Positions 60,249 to 64,000 of a stretch of 64,000 bases of DNA are shown one piece after another. Position 1 is the first letter of the stretch; each line of letters opens with the position of its first letter. The DNA comes from Nonomuraea sp. NBC_00507. GTDB taxonomy: Bacteria > Actinomycetota > Actinomycetes > Streptosporangiales > Streptosporangiaceae. The position numbers and the translations under genes were made by a program. The stretch is taken from assembly GCF_036013525.1 (NCBI RefSeq), contig NZ_CP107853.1, positions 496,001 through 560,000 on the forward strand, given 5' to 3'. The notes beneath the pieces were generated by a model that was not told the DNA's origin, ran no database searches, and saw nothing but the letters and a program-made list of their open reading frames with translations.

Positions 60249-61066
60249 ATGCGAAACTCCGGACCCCTGGTCTACCTCACGCTGCTGGTGGCAATCGCCC
60301 TGTCGGTCTTCCCGCTCTACTGGCTGTTCGTCGTGGCCACCCGGGCCAACGACGTCGTCGGCGACTGGCCGCCGCCGCTCACCCCGGGCGGCAACCTGGG
60401 CGAGAACGTCACGCGGCTCTTCGCGGCCGAGGACGCCAACTTCCTGCTGGGAATGGTCAACTCCGCGATCGCCTCCATCACCGTGACCGTGTCGGTGGTG
60501 TTCTTCTGCTCGCTGGCCGGCTTCGCGTTCGCCAAGCTGCGCTTCCGCGGCAGGAACGCGCTGTTGCTCGTCATCCTGGCCACGATGATGATCCCGGTCC
60601 AGATGGGCATCATCCCGCTTTATATGATCATGGTGGAGCTCGGCTGGCAGAACCGGCTGCAGGCGGTCATCGTGCCGTTCCTGGTCTCGGCGTTCGGTGT
60701 CTTCCTGATGCGGCAGTACGCCGAGCGGGCCGTCCCCGACGAGCTGGTCGAGGCGGCGCGGGTGGACGGCTGCTCGACCTTCGGCATCTTCTGGAAGGTC
60801 GTGCTACCCGCGCTGCGGCCGGGCGCCGCCGTGCTGGGGCTGTTCACCTTCATGGGCACCTGGAACGAGTTCCTGTGGCCGCTGGCCGTTCTGGAGGCCG
60901 ACAACCCGACCGTCCAGTTCTCGCTCAGTCAGTTGTCCAGCACGTACTACACCGACTACACGCTCATGTTCTCCGGGACGCTGATCGCCACGCTCCCGCT
61001 GCTGGTCGTCTTCATCGCGTTCGGCCGCCAGATCATCGGCGGCATCATGGAAGGAGCCGTCAAGGC

Positions 61067-61070
<4 letters not shown>
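60249..61070 (+). CDS. cebG: Cello-oligosaccharide ABC permease CebG-like
   Basis: The 273-aa MalG-type permease has six helices and the EAA loop [26 protein letters not shown]. It starts two bases after the cebF stop and its own stop overlaps the beta-glucosidase GTG (GTGA), showing a tightly coupled operon. Confidence 0.93.
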
Positions 61071-62397
<1,327 letters not shown>

Positions 62398-62401
<4 letters not shown>

Positions 62402-63390
62402 GACCCACGATCGAGCAGGTGGCCGCGCACGCGGGAGTCGGCCGGAGCACGGTCTCCCGCGTGCTCAACGGCTCCCCCAAGGTGCGCCCGAAGACCAGGG
62501 TCACCGTGCAGAAGGCCATCGAGGAGTTGCGCTACACCCCCAACCGGGCCGCGCGCTCGCTGGTCACCCGGCGCACCGACACAGTCGCGCTGGTCATCTC
62601 CGAGTCTCCCGAGCGCGTGTTCAGCGACCCCTTCTTCGCGGGCGTCGTACGCGGCATCGCAGCTCAGCTGACGTCGTCCGGCAAGCAGCTGCTGATGACC
62701 ATGGCCCGGTCGAGCAGCGAGCGCTCAGCCTTGGAGGCCTATCTCGGGGGCGGCCACGTGGACGGCGTCCTGCTGCTCTCACTGCACCACGAGGATCCGC
62801 TCCCGTCCCACCTGGGTGAGCTCGGCGTCCCGGCGGTGCTGGGCGGCAGGCCACTCGATCCCGCTCTCGCCGCTCATGTCGTGGACGTGGACAACCAGGC
62901 GGGAGCGTACCTGGCGGTGCGGCACCTGATCGAGCGGGGACGGCGACGGATCGCGACCATCACGGGGCCGATGGACATGCTCGTGAGCGTCCACCGGCTG
63001 GGCGGCTACCGTGATGGCCTGACCGCCTCCGGGATCGAGGAGAGTTCCGATCTCGTGGCGGACGGGGACTTCAGCGAGCAGAGCGGCGCCGTAGCCATGC
63101 GGGCACTGCTCGCCCGCAGGCCCGACCTTGACGCGATCTTCGCCGCCTCCGACCTGATGGCCCTGGGCGCGCTGCGGGTGCTGCGCGAGGCAGGCCGCGC
63201 CGACGTGGCCGTCGTGGGCTTCGACGACTCGCCACTCGCCGAGCAGGCCGGGCTCACCTCGGTCCATCAGCCGGTCGAGGACATGGGCCGGGAGATGGTC
63301 CGCCTGCTCCTCGAGCTGATCGGCGGCGGGAGGCCGAGCCGATCCGTCCTCGTCCTCACCCCGCACCTCGTGACAAGGGAGACTTCATGA
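62398..63390 (+). CDS. cebR: LacI-family repressor of cellulose utilisation, CebR
   Basis: The 330-aa protein has the LacI HTH ([26 protein letters not shown]) with hinge helix ([13 protein letters not shown]) and a periplasmic-binding-like sensor domain ([20 protein letters not shown] ... [18 protein letters not shown]). It should bind the TGGGAGCGCTCCCA box at 57905 and respond to cello-oligosaccharides. In Streptomyces cebR is usually divergent from cebE; here it is the fifth gene of the operon, so it represses its own transcription. Confidence 0.93.
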
Positions 63391-64000
63391 AATTTCGCCA
63401 TCTGGGGCACAGCGGGCTCATGGTCAGCGAGATCGCCTACGGCAACTGGCTCACCGAGGACACCGTCGAACCCTGCGTGCACGCCGCCCTCGACGCCGGG
63501 ATCACCACGTTCGACACCGCCGACGCCTATGCCGAGACCCGGGCCGAGGAGGCGCTCGGCCAGGCGCTGCGGGGCATCCGCCGCGATTCGGTGGAGATCC
63601 TCACCAAGATCTACTGGCCCACCGGCCCCGGCCCCAATGACCGCGGCCTGTCCCGCAAGCACATCATGCGCTCGATCGACGGCTCCCTGCGCCGCCTCGG
63701 CACCGACTACGTGGATCTCTACCAGGCGCACCGCTACGACTACGCCACCCCTCTGGAGGAGACCCTGCGGGCCTTCGACGACCTGGTGCGAGCCGGCAAG
63801 GTCCTGTACGTCGGCGTCTCCGACTGGACGGCGGAGCAGATCGCCGACGCGCTGCGGATCGCCGACGACCTGGGCCTGGATCGGATCGTGTCCAACCAGC
63901 CGCAGTACAACATGCTCCGCAGGGTCATCGAGCCGGAGATCCTCCCGCTGTGCGCCAAGGAGGGTGTCGGCCAGCTCGTCTACCAGCCGATGGCCCAGGG
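63387..64000 (+). CDS. Aldo/keto reductase (Kv-beta-like), cut by window end
   Basis: The first ~204 residues of an AKR are present: [35 protein letters not shown] with the catalytic Asp/Tyr, LTKIYWPTG with Lys, DYVDLYQAHRYD with the His position, and VSNQPQYNMLRR. The type (PF00248, YghZ/Kv-beta-like) reduces carbonyls with NADPH. Its ATG overlaps the cebR stop (ATGA), so it is made with the cellulose operon; a role on sugar-derived carbonyls is inferred. It continues past 64000. Confidence 0.9.
   Translation, partial: MKFRHLGHSGLMVSEIAYGNWLTEDTVEPCVHAALDAGITTFDTADAYAETRAEEALGQALRGIRRDSVEILTKIYWPTGPGPNDRGLSRKHIMRSIDGSLRRLGTDYVDLYQAHRYDYATPLEETLRAFDDLVRAGKVLYVGVSDWTAEQIADALRIADDLGLDRIVSNQPQYNMLRRVIEPEILPLCAKEGVGQLVYQPMAQ

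Overview
The window is chromosomal DNA from a high-GC, GTG-start-rich actinomycete. A Nonomuraea or Streptosporangiaceae-type soil organism fits the gene content (HelR with a rifamycin-associated element, CBM-bearing secreted GH6 and GH9 cellulases with a Ceb-type operon, SigE-type ECF sigma factor, LAL-type LuxR regulator), but genus is inference because no rRNA or marker phylogeny is available here.

Layout. 0-13 kb: tRNA-Thr, two secreted wall-active enzymes (NlpC/P60, GH25), a DrrAB-type ABC exporter, a broken cation/H+ antiporter gene, small enzymes (Nudix, flavin-reductase fold, GNAT, MDMPI-like, SnoaL-like), a secreted S33 peptidase, NAD synthetase, and an FHA membrane protein paired with a small helical protein that carries the same Gly/Asn-rich motif. 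13-16 kb: intradiol dioxygenase and FAH-fold hydrolase preceded by a 15-codon leader ORF, divergent from a GntR/FCD regulator. 16-22 kb: a toxic-ion island with a fluoride export operon (CrcB-DUF190-CrcB), an IS200/IS605 element with intact tnpA and frameshifted tnpB, and an arsenic operon (ArsR, aquaporin, ArsR-phosphatase fusion, ArsC) with no efflux pump in view. 22-29.6 kb: methyltransferase, MFS, then a rifamycin-associated element, a stub of a glycosyltransferase, and helR; then an SDR, a decayed aldo-keto reductase and a TetR gene. 29.6-38.8 kb: PadR-controlled MacB-like ABC system, acetyltransferase-TetR pair with twin GTAC-type operators, ECF sigma factor with a membrane-anchored partner, DUF899 protein, and a secreted S15 peptidase.

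38.8-50 kb is the most unusual stretch. Three paralogous 135-residue proteins of unknown function lie here. Each is preceded by a copy of the same ~100-bp promoter region, with a conserved 12-bp-spaced direct repeat, a fixed N16 promoter-like spacing and a conserved 20-23-codon upstream ORF. Serine beta-lactamase-fold proteins adjoin two copies, a LAL regulator lies next to the first, and degraded duplicates (hydrolase, ABC transporter, regulator) sit between them. 50-54 kb: MerR regulator divergent from a Cys-containing unknown protein, GNAT, TetR, a decayed SDR and a cytochrome P450. 54-64 kb: a complete cellulose/cello-oligosaccharide locus. Secreted GH6 and GH9 cellulases diverge from a coupled operon cebEFG - GH1 beta-glucosidase - cebR - aldo/keto reductase, with a perfect 14-bp CebR box between them.

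Many genes are translationally coupled by ATGA/GTGA overlaps. At least eight genes are broken (antiporter, tnpB, glycosyltransferase stub, AKR, ABC pieces, HTH regulator, hydrolase, SDR), so parts of this chromosome are in an actively rearranging region.
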